Shown here one piece after another: positions 13,511 through 23,034 of a stretch of 34,065 nt of DNA (the stretch's first letter is position 1; every line of letters starts with the position of its first letter). Made by a program: the position numbers and the translations under genes. This stretch comes from Streptomyces sp. UNOB3_S3 (lineage in GTDB: Bacteria; Actinomycetota; Actinomycetes; Streptomycetales; Streptomycetaceae): the NCBI RefSeq assembly GCF_020740895.1, contig NZ_JAILXP010000026.1, forward strand, positions 1 to 34,065, given 5' to 3'. Below the pieces are notes generated by a model. The model saw only the letters and a program-made list of their open reading frames with translations, ran no database searches and was not told the DNA's origin.

Positions 13511-13575
13511 GGGAACGGGGCCGCCGGTCCGGCTTCCAGGGTCCTCTGGCCAGCCCTTGGCGATGTCCCGTTCCC
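13511..13575 (-). terminator. Probable structured terminator after tuf
   Basis: GGGAACGGG (13511-13519) can pair with CCCGTTCCC (13567-13575), enclosing a smaller CCAG/CTGG hairpin. This structured region lies about 40 bases past the tuf stop on the minus strand and is the only obvious candidate for tuf termination. Confidence 0.4.
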
Positions 13576-13615
13576 ACCCTTTCCGCTCTGCCGCCCCTCC
13601 GTTGTCGACGCGCCC

Positions 13616-14809
<1,194 letters not shown>

Positions 14810-15160
14810 TGGGAAACCTCCAGTTCGCCTCAGCAGGACGAAGGAAGGCCGGCGGCCGCCGATCCCTCGCGTCCTGATCGTCGTGGATACGCGGAGCAAT
14901 TCTCCCGTCACCCTATGTCGTCATGGCGTTAAGTCGCGCGCGGCGCGTCCCCGGATGGCCGAGTGCGTCCCCCCTCTGTCCGCTTCCCGAGACGCGGGGC
15001 GAACAGCACCACCCGTGCGGGTGGCGACGCGGCTGGACTGGTCCGGGTTTGACGGCGAATGCCCGGGAGGCGCCATGGACAGTCGCCCTATCGTGTGCGG
15101 CCCCGGAAGCGGATGTGCCGGAGGTAACAAGCCATGAGTCATGGGCCAGAGGCATAGGCG
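14810..15160. other. Divergent intergenic region between tuf and an MFS gene
   Basis: This 351-base region must hold the tuf promoter and leader (minus strand) and the MFS gene promoter (plus strand). The tuf leader contains a GC-rich palindromic stretch (GGCGGCCGCC near 14850-14860). No confident -35/-10 pair or additional gene could be assigned. Confidence 0.4.
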
Positions 15161-16666
15161 ATGAAGCACATACGCCTGTTGCGCTGCCGATCCGTGCGAG
15201 TGCTGTGGCTGTCGATGACCCTGTCCGTGCTGGGGGACCGGCTGTACGGCCTGGCCGCGATGTGGGTCGTGTACGAGGCGACGGGCTCGTCCTCCCGGAC
15301 GGGCCTGGTGGCCGCCGTCGAATCGCTGCCCTACATAGCCCTCGGCGGCGCCGGCTCCATGCTGGCCCGCTTCTCCCGCTGGCGCTCCCTGGCCTGGGTG
15401 GACGCCGGCCGGGCCGCCGTCGCGCTGGCCGTGCCGCTGTTCTGGTCGCCGGACACGACCGGCTTCCTGATCACGCTGACGCTCGTCCTGCTGCTCGGCA
15501 CGCTCAGCGCGGTCTTCGACCCCAACTTCGGCGCGCTCGTCCCCCAGCTGGTGCCGGTCGAGGAGCTTCCGCTGGTCAGCGGCCTGTTCGACCTGACCTC
15601 CCGGATCGCGGGCGTGCTCGGGCAGGGGAGCGTCGGGGTTCTGCTGCTGCTCGTGTCCGAGATCGAACTGTTCGCCGTCGACGGCTGCACGTTCGTCGTC
15701 TCGGCCCTGGCCCTCGGCTGGCTCGGCCACCGCACGGCGGGGGAGGAGAGCGGCCCGGCCGCGAGGCCGCCGGGCGCGAGGCCGTCGGGCGCGAGGCCGT
15801 CGGGCGCGCCGGAAGGCGGACCCACGGGCGGCCGGACAAGCGCCGGGGCGGACGACGTGCCGGGCGGCCGGGCCGTCGGACGTGTGGGCCCCGTGGGTGG
15901 TGACCCGCCCGATGGCGCCTGCGGGCGCAAGGGCCCCGTAGGCGGGGACCCGCCCGACGCCGCCGCCTGCGGGCGCAAGGGTCCCGTGGGCGGCGACCCG
16001 CCCGCCGGGCCCGCGCGGGCGGCGGGGGCGGCGGGGGCCGTACGCGCCCGGTCCCTGCTCCACCGCCACCCGCGGATCGCGATCGCGGTCGCCGTGCACG
16101 GCGTGGCCCTGTTCACCGCGGCCGTCTCGACCGTCGGCCTGCCCCCTCTGCTCGTCTCCCGCTTCGGCCAGGGCGCCACCGGATACGGCCTGGCCCTCGC
16201 CGCCACGGCTGCCGGCGGCCTCGCGGGGAACCTCCTCACCGGCCAGCTCGCCGGACGGCTGACCGGCGCCGGTCAGCCGTCCGGATCCGGGCCCGCCGCC
16301 GGGTCCTGGATCACCACGTACTGCCTCGCCTGGGCCCTGTCCGGGTTGGCGCTGGCCGGCCTGGGCGTGGCGGACTCCATGACGGCCGTGATCGCCCTGT
16401 GCGTCGTCTCCGGCCTCCTCTTCCCCGTCTGCGCCGTGACCTTGCGCGCCCACCTGACCCGGTTCGCCCCGGCCGAGCGCCTCCGGCTGCTGACGATCGA
16501 CCAGACGGTCACCCGGTCGGCCGGGATGGCCGGACTCCTCCTGCTGCCGCCCGTCGTGGACGCGGCCCCCGCCGGGGCGTTCGTGGGAGCGGGCCTTCTG
16601 CTGTCGGCGGCGGGGCTCGCGGGCTGGTGGCTGGGCGGACGGATGACCGGCGCGCGGGCCCCGTAG
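15161..16666 (+). CDS. MFS transporter with a repeat-expanded central loop
   Basis: This 501-aa protein has about 12 hydrophobic helices in two halves and the MFS signature region GDRLYGLAAMWVVYE after helix 1, resembling MFS exporters that move drugs or metabolites by proton exchange. The halves are joined by an unusually long disordered loop (about 195-290) of RPSGA and GRKGPVGGDPPD repeats, encoded by tandem DNA repeats. The repeats keep frame and lie on the probable cytoplasmic side. ATG 15161 has AGAGG eight bases upstream. It is alone in its direction, with a dispersed GC-rich repeat right at the stop. The substrate cannot be read. Confidence 0.85.
   Translation: MKHIRLLRCRSVRVLWLSMTLSVLGDRLYGLAAMWVVYEATGSSSRTGLVAAVESLPYIALGGAGSMLARFSRWRSLAWVDAGRAAVALAVPLFWSPDTTGFLITLTLVLLLGTLSAVFDPNFGALVPQLVPVEELPLVSGLFDLTSRIAGVLGQGSVGVLLLLVSEIELFAVDGCTFVVSALALGWLGHRTAGEESGPAARPPGARPSGARPSGAPEGGPTGGRTSAGADDVPGGRAVGRVGPVGGDPPDGACGRKGPVGGDPPDAAACGRKGPVGGDPPAGPARAAGAAGAVRARSLLHRHPRIAIAVAVHGVALFTAAVSTVGLPPLLVSRFGQGATGYGLALAATAAGGLAGNLLTGQLAGRLTGAGQPSGSGPAAGSWITTYCLAWALSGLALAGLGVADSMTAVIALCVVSGLLFPVCAVTLRAHLTRFAPAERLRLLTIDQTVTRSAGMAGLLLLPPVVDAAPAGAFVGAGLLLSAAGLAGWWLGGRMTGARAP
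15759..16016 (+). repeat. In-frame tandem repeats in the MFS loop
   Basis: Two repeat families follow each other: a 15-bp unit (gcgaggccgtcgggc, about three copies, 15759-15806, giving RPSGA) and a 45/48-bp unit starting with ggccccgt or ggtcccgt at 15887, 15932 and 15980 (giving GPVGGDPPD...CGRK). All unit lengths are multiples of three, so copy number can change without breaking the gene. Confidence 0.8.
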
Positions 16667-16712
16667 GGGCGCGGGGAACTGCGCGACCAGCCACAGGCGG
16701 CCCGCAGCCGAG
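16662..16712 (+). repeat. Dispersed Streptomyces GC-rich repeat
   Basis: The sequence gtaggggcgcggggaactgc and the following gcgaccagccacaggcggcc resemble a short dispersed repeat I remember from many Streptomyces intergenic regions. It begins at the stop codon of the MFS gene, contains GCGC...GCGC and GGGC-type inverted repeats, and may serve as a terminator or mRNA end. Confidence 0.6.
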
Positions 16713-16850
16713 ATCCCGCGCTCAGAAGAGGCGGCGCGAGCGACCCCGCCAGTTGGTGAAAACCCCGCCCCCGTCATGTGTTCGCGCCGCTACGGTAAGT
16801 GCGCGGGGTGGGCAGTAGTGGTGTGTGGCGAAGGTCGGGAGGCGACGGGC

Positions 16851-17696
16851 ATGGCGAAGACGCGAGCGGGCGGGGGCGAGGGCGAGAGCGGGCGGCGCGG
16901 CGAGCCGGACGGCTCCACCGGCTCCACCGGCCCCGAGCCGACGCCCGCCGAGCAGGTGGCGGAGCTGCTGAAACGGGCCCAGAACGGTTTCGAGATCGGC
17001 GAGCCGCTCCTGGACCGGCTGCGCACCGCGCTGATGCACCAGACCGAGCTCCGCTCGTACCGTCAGCGCAACGACGGCCGGCGCCCCCTCCGGTGCAACA
17101 CCTACCGGCACATCTTCCTGCTCGCCGACGGCAGCAGCCTCGTGCTGTTCGAGCTGGAGCACGACACGGGACCGCAGGAGCGCCTCCTTTACGAGCTCTA
17201 CACCGACGACGGCGCGCTCGACGCCGCCGAGCGCCGGGTGCACGACCGGATCGGCGGCGGGGGCATCGGGCCGGGGAACGAGTCCGAGGAGCTGCCCGCC
17301 TGGCTGGCGGAGGAGCTGCTGCTCGCCATGGGCCCGACGAGGCCCCGTCGCGAGTACGTCTCCGAGGCCTCGCCCGACCACGCCCGCAGGCTGCTGCGCC
17401 GCGCGGAGAACGCGGACGGGCCGGGCGAGGTCGTCCGCGAGCTGCTCCAGGGGGCGCTCGGCCACCACATCGCGCTGATCACCAAGCCCAGGCGCCGGGG
17501 CACGGGCCGTGACGCCACCTGGTGCCGGTTCTACGAGCACGCGTTCCTGCTGGAGGGCGGCGGCGAGGTCAGCCTCTGGGAGCTGGAGCACAACATGACG
17601 GCCGACGGACGGCTCGTGTGTGAGGTGTATCTCGACGAGGCGGAGGCGGAGGTGGCCGCCGACCGGCACGCCAGGGCCCAGGGCGTGGAGTTATAG
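16851..17696 (+). CDS. DUF6227-like actinomycete protein
   Basis: This 281-aa soluble protein has two related halves: around 70-125 (HQTELRSYRQRNDGRR...YRHIFLLADGSSLVLFELEHD) and 210-260 (HHIALITKPRRRGTG...YEHAFLLEGGGEVSLWELEHN). It is an internal duplication of a small alpha/beta domain in which a charged segment is followed by strands ending in FELEHD or WELEHN. No catalytic motif is visible. From memory it corresponds to Streptomyces DUF6227. ATG 16851 has GGGAGG eight bases upstream; the longer frame from 16776 adds a Cys-rich, non-conserved stretch. It is monocistronic; function is unknown. Confidence 0.8.
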   Translation: MAKTRAGGGEGESGRRGEPDGSTGSTGPEPTPAEQVAELLKRAQNGFEIGEPLLDRLRTALMHQTELRSYRQRNDGRRPLRCNTYRHIFLLADGSSLVLFELEHDTGPQERLLYELYTDDGALDAAERRVHDRIGGGGIGPGNESEELPAWLAEELLLAMGPTRPRREYVSEASPDHARRLLRRAENADGPGEVVRELLQGALGHHIALITKPRRRGTGRDATWCRFYEHAFLLEGGGEVSLWELEHNMTADGRLVCEVYLDEAEAEVAADRHARAQGVEL

Positions 17697-17918
17697 GGCG
17701 TGGCGCGGGAGAAGGGGCCGGGGTGGCGGGCGCCCGCCCCGGGGTACGGTGCGCGGAAGGCCATGGCCACGACCGGCGGTCGTATGGTACGGTCGATCAA
17801 GTTGCAATTGTGGTACCCATGAACTTGTGTGCGCCTCGGTTCTGTAGCCGATGGCGCATTTTTGTTTTTGCCGGTCTGTTCCGGTCTGGGGACCCACCCC
17901 ATCCATAAGGAGTAAGAC

Positions 17919-18122
17919 ATGGCTACCGGCACCGTGAAGTGGTTCAACTCGGAAAAGGGCTTCGGCTTCATCGAGCAGGACGGCGGCGGCCCCGACGTCT
18001 TCGCCCACTACTCGAACATCGCCTCCAACGGCTTCCGTGAGCTGTTCGAGGGCCAGAAGGTCTCCTTCGACGTCACGCAGGGCCAGAAGGGCCTGCAGGC
18101 CGAGAACATCGTCAACATCTGA
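17919..18122 (+). CDS. Cold-shock protein (CspA family)
   Basis: This 67-aa single cold-shock domain binds single-stranded RNA and DNA and melts RNA structure. RNP1 (KGFGFIE, about 13-19) and RNP2 (VFAHY, about 27-31) are intact, and VKWFNSEKG and the LQAENI end are typical. GGAG at about 17908 gives a good ribosome site. The 222-base upstream region has TATGGT/TACGGT near 17783-17793, which could be a -10 box, and a U-rich stretch at 17868-17880 in the leader. Two terminators follow, then a DEAD-box helicase gene in the same direction: two RNA-remodelling proteins in tandem. Confidence 0.95.
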   Translation: MATGTVKWFNSEKGFGFIEQDGGGPDVFAHYSNIASNGFRELFEGQKVSFDVTQGQKGLQAENIVNI

Positions 18123-18147
18123 CGAACCGGCCGGAGCCATCCGGCCC

Positions 18148-18181
18148 CGCGTGACGCGTCGCTGATTCGACGCGTCACGCG
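18148..18181 (+). terminator. First terminator after the cold-shock gene
   Basis: A perfect 14-bp stem (18148-18161 with 18168-18181) and a 6-base loop begin 25 bases after the stop. There is no U tract. Confidence 0.75.
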
Positions 18182-18197
18182 ACACAGCACGACAAGA

Positions 18198-18225
18198 GGC
18201 CCGCGCCACTGGGTGCGGGCCTTTT
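18198..18225 (+). terminator. Second terminator after the cold-shock gene
   Basis: A 7-bp GGCCCGC/GCGGGCC stem (18198-18204 with 18215-18221) followed by TTTT makes a classical intrinsic terminator directly behind the first hairpin. The tandem pair should insulate the helicase gene, unless antitermination occurs in the cold. Confidence 0.75.
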
Positions 18226-18338
18226 GCCGCCCCGCGCCAGCGCGCCCAGGGCTCACGCCGGAACGTCCGTCCAGGGCCGCCCCGCGATACGAGGTCCCCG
18301 AACCGGGCGTGCCACCCCACTGAGGGAAGGTCCCCCGA

Positions 18339-19985
18339 ATGACTCGTTCCGCACGCCCTGCCCGCTCCACGGACGCCCGCTCCGCCGACTCCGCCCGTTC
18401 CGGCCGTCCGGCGGGCGCCAATCGCTCCGCACGCCCCGCCCGCTCCCGCGGCGGACGGCAGTCCGGCGGTCGCCCCGCCGAGCCTCTCCAGGGTGACTTC
18501 GAGACGCCGGCCGACACGACGCCGGCCCTGCCGGCCGTCGACTCCTTCGCCGAGCTGGACATGCCCGGCGGTCTGCTCTCCACGCTGACCCGCGAGGGCG
18601 TCACCGCGCCCTTCCCGATCCAGGCGGCGACCCTTCCCAACTCGCTGGCCGGCCGTGACGTCCTCGGCCGCGGCCGTACGGGCTCGGGCAAGACCCTCGC
18701 CTTCGGCCTGGCGCTGCTGGCCCGTACGGCGGGGCGGCGCGCCGAGGCCAAGCGGCCGCTCGCGCTCGTCCTCGTCCCCACCCGTGAGCTGGCCCAGCAG
18801 GTCACCGACTCGCTCACCCCGTACGCGACCGCCGTCAACCTGCGGATGGCCACGGTCGTCGGCGGCATGTCCATCGGCAGGCAGGCCCAGACCCTCGCGC
18901 GCGGCGCGGAGGTGCTCGTCGCGACGCCGGGCCGGCTCGCGGACCTCATCCAGCGCGGTGACTGCGCGCTGCGCGACGTGGCGATCACGGTCCTGGACGA
19001 GGCCGACCAGATGGCCGACATGGGCTTCCTGCCGCAGGTCACCCGGCTGCTGGAGCAGGTCGCCCCGGGCGGTCAGCGGATGCTGTTCTCCGCGACCCTG
19101 GACCGCAACGTCGACCGGCTCGTCCGCCGCTTCCTCACCGACCCGGTGACCCACTCCGTCGACGCGTCCGTGGGCGCGGTGGTGACCATGGAGCACCACC
19201 TGTTCCACGTCACCGACCAGGACAAGAAGGACGCCGTCAGCCGGGTCGCGGCTCGCGCCGGCCGCGTGATCATGTTCGTGGACACCAAGCGCGGCGCCGA
19301 CCGGCTGGTGAAGAAGCTGCTGGCCCAGGGCGTAAGGGCCGCCGCGCTGCACGGCGGCAAGAGCCAGCCGCAGCGCAACCGGGTGCTGGAGCAGTTCCGG
19401 ACCGACCAGGTCACCGCCCTGATCGCGACGAACGTCGCCGCGCGCGGCATCCACATCGAGGGTCTCGACCTCGTCGTCAACATCGACCCGCCGGTCGACC
19501 ACAAGGACTACCTCCACCGCGGTGGCCGCACCGCCCGCGCGGGTGAGTCCGGCACGGTCGTCACGTTCGTCCTGCCCGAGCAGCGGCGCGAGATGAGCCG
19601 CATGATGACCACGGCCCAGATCGCCCCGAACGTCATCAAGACCTACCCGACCGACCCCGAGCTCGCCCGCATCACCGGCGCCCGCGAGCCCAGCGGCGTC
19701 CCGGTCGTCATCGCGCCGCCGGCCCCGGCCCAGCCGCAGGGCGGCCAGGGCGGCGACAAGGCGGCCAAGCCGTCGCGCTCGCGCGGCTCCCGCTCCCGTT
19801 CCGGCTCGGGTTCCGGTTCGGGTTCCGGTTCCGGCTCGGGCAACGGCGGCGGCCGTCCGTTCCGCGGCTTCGGCGGCAACGGCGGCGAGGGCTCCCGGCG
19901 CTCCGGCGGCACCCGTCCGGGCAACGCCGTCGGCCGGTCGCGCCGAGGCGGCGGGGGCGGCGGTCGCCGGCCCGCCGCGTCCTGA
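18339..19985 (+). CDS. Second DEAD-box RNA helicase, Arg/Ser and Gly/Ser-rich tails
   Basis: This 548-aa ATP-dependent RNA helicase has the same core as the protein at 349 but different tails. An N-terminal Arg/Ser/Ala-rich segment (1-50) precedes the Q-motif region (APFPIQ), Walker A GRTGSGKT, PTRELA, DEAD in VLDEADQMADMGF, SAT and HRGGRTARAG. The C-terminus is a GSGSGSG run, then GGGRPFRGFGG and a basic end. It probably remodels structured RNA, helped by the cold-shock protein encoded just upstream. ATG 18339 has GGGAAGG upstream. The two paralogues in one 20-kb region, with different low-complexity tails, suggest divergent RNA targets. Confidence 0.93.
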   Translation: MTRSARPARSTDARSADSARSGRPAGANRSARPARSRGGRQSGGRPAEPLQGDFETPADTTPALPAVDSFAELDMPGGLLSTLTREGVTAPFPIQAATLPNSLAGRDVLGRGRTGSGKTLAFGLALLARTAGRRAEAKRPLALVLVPTRELAQQVTDSLTPYATAVNLRMATVVGGMSIGRQAQTLARGAEVLVATPGRLADLIQRGDCALRDVAITVLDEADQMADMGFLPQVTRLLEQVAPGGQRMLFSATLDRNVDRLVRRFLTDPVTHSVDASVGAVVTMEHHLFHVTDQDKKDAVSRVAARAGRVIMFVDTKRGADRLVKKLLAQGVRAAALHGGKSQPQRNRVLEQFRTDQVTALIATNVAARGIHIEGLDLVVNIDPPVDHKDYLHRGGRTARAGESGTVVTFVLPEQRREMSRMMTTAQIAPNVIKTYPTDPELARITGAREPSGVPVVIAPPAPAQPQGGQGGDKAAKPSRSRGSRSRSGSGSGSGSGSGSGNGGGRPFRGFGGNGGEGSRRSGGTRPGNAVGRSRRGGGGGGRRPAAS

Positions 19986-20052
19986 GGCTCCGAGCTCCTG
20001 AGGCATTGAAGCCTTGAGGTGCCTTGAGGCCCTGAGGCCTTGAGGCCCTGAC
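19982..20052 (+). repeat. Degenerate 8-bp tandem repeat (CCTTGAGG/CCCTGAGG)
   Basis: About six to eight imperfect copies of CCTTGAGG or CCCTGAGG follow the helicase stop. They are non-coding and not self-complementary, so they do not make an obvious terminator. Replication slippage is the simplest origin. Confidence 0.6.
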
Positions 20053-20156
20053 CGGGCCGGCGTTCCCGAACGGCTCAACCCCGTTCGCCGCTCCGCATCC
20101 CAGCCGCAAGGGTGGGACGCGGAGCAAGGAACGTCGGCCGGTCAGGAGAACACACG

Positions 20157-21347
20157 GTGGGGAAGCGAGACGGGCCGCTGCCCGGACCGGATCCGCTCTG
20201 CGAGCCGCTCCCCGGGCGAGGGGCGGTCACGGCCACCCGCTGGCTCCCCGCCGCCGTGATCATCGGCGGCGTCGCCTTCGACGTCCTCACGCCCCCCAAG
20301 TACTCCTCCGCCCCCTTCTTCGTCTCCGCGCCCCTCGTCGCCGCCCCGCTCCTCTCCCTCTCCGTCACGCTGCTCACGGCGTTCGCGGCCCTGGCGGCGA
20401 TGATCACGCTCTCCTTCACGCGCCAGGCGCCGGAGATGGGCGAGTCGGTGACCGAGGTCGTCACCGTCCTGATCGTCGGCGCGCTCGCCGTGGGCATCAA
20501 CCGCGTCGTATGGCGCGGCAATCGCCGGCTGGCGTCGGTGCGGGGCGTCGCGGAGGCCGCCCAGCGGGCGGTGCTGCCCACGCCCCCGGCCCGGATCGGC
20601 GGGCTCCGTGTGGCCGCGCGCTATGTCGCCGCGCAGGCCGACGCCCGGATCGGCGGTGACCTCTACGCGGTGCAGGACACCCCGTACGGCGTCCGCGTCA
20701 TCGTCGGCGACGTACGGGGCAAGGGGCTCGGCGCGGTGGAGGCGGTCGCGATCCTGATCGGCGCGTTCCGGGAAGCGGCGGAGCAGGAGCGCACGCTGGA
20801 GGGGCTGGCGGCGCGGCTGGAGCGCGCGCTGCAACGGGAGGGCACGCGGCGCGCGAACATCGAGCAGGCCGAGGGGTTCACCACCGCCGTCCTGGCCGAG
20901 GTCCCACCGGGCGCGGGCGCCCTGCGCATCGTCAACCGCGGTCATCCGCCCCCGCTCCTGCTCCACTGCGACGGCGCCGTCGGGGACACCCACCCCCGGG
21001 TGCCCGCCCTGCCGCTGGGGATGGGGGACCTGGGCGTGTGGCCGGACAGGGTGGAGGAGTGGGAGTTCCCGGTGGGGGCGACGCTGCTGCTGTTCACCGA
21101 CGGGGTCACCGAGGCCAGGGACGCGGCCGGGGCGTTCTACGACCCCCGGCCACGGCTGCACGGCAAGCAGTTCCGCAGCCCCGACGCCCTGCTGGACTCC
21201 CTCACGGCGGACGTGGCCCGGCACGCGGGCGGGCGTACGGACGACGACATGGCGCTGCTCGCCATCCGGCGGGTCGACGGCAGGCTGCGTACCGCGCCCA
21301 TCACCCACAAACGTCCCCAGGTCACCACCCGTACCGTGCGTCTGTAA
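20157..21347 (+). CDS. Membrane PP2C/SpoIIE-type serine phosphatase
   Basis: This 396-aa protein has about three N-terminal membrane helices (29-46, 54-85 and 100-116), a short linker and a C-terminal SpoIIE/PP2C phosphatase domain (about 145-380). Metal-binding aspartates are visible in RIGGDLYAV (D168) and GDVRGKG (D185), then FTDGVTEA and TDDDMALL. Such enzymes dephosphorylate anti-sigma antagonists and so activate alternative sigma factors in partner-switching; an RsbW-like ATPase exists in this window but is on the island and unlinked. GTG 20157 has AGGAG eight bases upstream. No sensor PAS or GAF domain is present. Confidence 0.9.
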   Translation: MGKRDGPLPGPDPLCEPLPGRGAVTATRWLPAAVIIGGVAFDVLTPPKYSSAPFFVSAPLVAAPLLSLSVTLLTAFAALAAMITLSFTRQAPEMGESVTEVVTVLIVGALAVGINRVVWRGNRRLASVRGVAEAAQRAVLPTPPARIGGLRVAARYVAAQADARIGGDLYAVQDTPYGVRVIVGDVRGKGLGAVEAVAILIGAFREAAEQERTLEGLAARLERALQREGTRRANIEQAEGFTTAVLAEVPPGAGALRIVNRGHPPPLLLHCDGAVGDTHPRVPALPLGMGDLGVWPDRVEEWEFPVGATLLLFTDGVTEARDAAGAFYDPRPRLHGKQFRSPDALLDSLTADVARHAGGRTDDDMALLAIRRVDGRLRTAPITHKRPQVTTRTVRL

Positions 21348-21504
21348 TGCCCTCAGCTCCATAACGACTGACGAACGGTCAGAAGTAAGCGCCTTATAAG
21401 GAGCCCCAACGCGCCCGCTGGACTCACCCTTTCGGCTTGGAATCCAGCCGCTCTGTCTATTAACGTTCGATAACGCAGCGCGGTCGTTGCCACCGTCGCA
21501 AGGG

Positions 21505-21680
21505 CGGTGCCGTGCGCTTTCGCCGAATCCCGTGGGCGGAACCGGGGAACCATCATTTGGGGTGAATCGGGCCCGCACGCCGGCCTGTAGGGGACCTTCC
21601 TTCTCCGAACCCTCCCCCAGAGCCTGAACGGCCTGGGGGGACCCCCACGCTTAACCCGGTAGGCGAGCAGGAAGGAAAGG
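21505..21680 (+). promoter_or_regulatory. ydaO/yuaA-type c-di-AMP riboswitch
   Basis: The leader of the M23 peptidase gene contains the ordered conserved blocks of the ydaO class: CGCCGAATCC (21521-21530), GGAACCGGGGAACCA (from 21538), TTTGGGGTGAATCG, TAGGGGACCTTCCTTCTCCG (from 21588), then TAACCCGGTAGGCG before GGAAGGAAAGGAG. A variable hairpin (CCCCCAG/CTGGGGG) sits between the last two blocks. In Streptomyces such elements control cell-wall hydrolases; c-di-AMP binding lowers expression by premature termination. The exact ends are approximate. Confidence 0.88.
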
Positions 21681-21691
21681 AGTCACCCTTC

Positions 21692-22900
21692 GTGACGTCC
21701 AACAGGTCAGACAGCTCCGAGTTCGACGGCAGTTCGTACGACCCTCCGTTCGTCCCTCCGTTCGTCCCCGCCTACATTCCCCCCTACGAGCCGGAACCGG
21801 CCCCCGAGGCCTACCGGGCCCCCGGCGCCCCCGCGCAGCGGGCGGCGGCCGGCGAGTGGGCGCCCGGTGAGGAGCACCCGGCGGCCCCCGCCCGCGGCAG
21901 GCACCGCGTCGTCAAGCCGCGCGGCGGCACGATGGCGCGCAGCGGAGCGGTGCTCGGCGCCGGAATGATCGCGGCGGTCGGCGCGGGCGGCATGGCCAGC
22001 GCCCAGGACCGTCCGCAGGCCCCCATATCCATGCCGGATCTGGCCCAGAGCATTCCGGTCGTCGGCTCGCTCATGGCCGACGGCCATGAACGGGGCGGGC
22101 AGCAGGCCTCCGCCGACCGGCAGGCCGCCCCCGTCGAGACGGTGCGCGCCGTCCAGGACACCGCCGACGCCGGTGAGGTGCTCCGGGCCCGCATCCTCCA
22201 GCAGGCCGAGCGCCAGCAGGACGCCGCCGAGGCCGAGGCGCAGGCGCGCGTGGCCCAGGCCGCGGCGGAGCAGCACCGCAAGGCGGCGGCGGAGAAGGTC
22301 GCGGCGGAGCGGGCGGCGGCCGAGCGGGAGGCGGCGGACGCGAAGGCGGCGACGTACGAGGCCGCGCAGCGGGCCGTGCGGGAGGCGGCCGGCAGCGACA
22401 CGGCGACGGACGGGTCGGCGACGGACGGGTCGTCCGGCACCCAGGAGCGGCAGGCGACGGGCTCGTCGGGTTCCGCGGAGCGTTCCGCGCACCGTACCGG
22501 CGGTGGCTCCTTCACCCTCCCCGTGGCCTCGTACACCCTCACCGCCGGCTTCGGCCAGGCGGGGAACATGTGGTCCGCGAACCACACCGGCGAGGACTTC
22601 GCCGCCCCCACGGGCAGTCCGGTGAAGGCGGTCGGCGGCGGCACCGTCACCCAGGCGGGGTGGGCGGGCGCGTACGGCTACCGCGTCGTGCTGACGCTCG
22701 ACGACGGTACCGAGGTCTGGTACTGCCATTTGTCGTCGATGGTGGTCACGTCCGGCAAGGTCGGCACCGGCACGGTCATCGGCCGGGTCGGCGCGACCGG
22801 CAATGTCACCGGCCCGCACCTCCACCTGGAGGTACGGCCGGGCGGCGGCGCGCCGGTGGACCCGCTGTCGTGGCTGCGCGGCAGGGGCTTGGAGCCGTAG
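21692..22900 (+). CDS. M23/LytM-family cell-wall endopeptidase
   Basis: This 402-aa protein has a Pro/Tyr-rich N-terminus (1-75), one hydrophobic segment at about 81-102 acting as a signal or anchor, an Ala/Glu/Arg coiled coil (about 160-235), a Ser/Thr-rich linker and a C-terminal LytM domain (about 275-395). Zinc ligands are present: H298 and D302 in HTGED, and H376-L-H378, with H346 in WYCHLSS. It should cut peptidoglycan crosslinks outside the membrane during growth or spore germination. GTG 21692 has GGAG at 21677-21680. The upstream ydaO-type riboswitch links it to c-di-AMP and osmotic or developmental state. Confidence 0.92.
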   Translation: MTSNRSDSSEFDGSSYDPPFVPPFVPAYIPPYEPEPAPEAYRAPGAPAQRAAAGEWAPGEEHPAAPARGRHRVVKPRGGTMARSGAVLGAGMIAAVGAGGMASAQDRPQAPISMPDLAQSIPVVGSLMADGHERGGQQASADRQAAPVETVRAVQDTADAGEVLRARILQQAERQQDAAEAEAQARVAQAAAEQHRKAAAEKVAAERAAAEREAADAKAATYEAAQRAVREAAGSDTATDGSATDGSSGTQERQATGSSGSAERSAHRTGGGSFTLPVASYTLTAGFGQAGNMWSANHTGEDFAAPTGSPVKAVGGGTVTQAGWAGAYGYRVVLTLDDGTEVWYCHLSSMVVTSGKVGTGTVIGRVGATGNVTGPHLHLEVRPGGGAPVDPLSWLRGRGLEP

Positions 22901-22980
22901 GAAGGGAGCCGCGGAGGGTAGGCGGATCGGCCGGTCGGCAAGCCGGGCAGGCCAATCAGGTCATAGCGGCCGGAGAACCT

Positions 22981-22992
22981 TCCGATATCGGA
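22981..22992. promoter_or_regulatory. Perfect palindrome TCCGATATCGGA upstream of the MFS gene
   Basis: This 12-bp palindrome lies 43 bases before the GTG of the transporter gene, a suitable place for a repressor operator. No regulator gene is adjacent, so its binding protein is unknown. Confidence 0.35.
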
Positions 22993-23034
22993 TATCCCGG
23001 GAATGTTCTGTGGGCGATCGGGAAATCAGATGAC

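Noticed and set aside
14921..16777. 618-aa minus-strand frame opposite the MFS gene
   Set aside because: Antisense shadow; the MFS protein on the plus strand has real membrane helices and motifs.
17691..20078. 795-aa minus-strand frame opposite csp and the second helicase
   Set aside because: It spans two well-supported genes on the other strand and shows only Arg/Gly/Val composition expected from antisense of high-GC genes.
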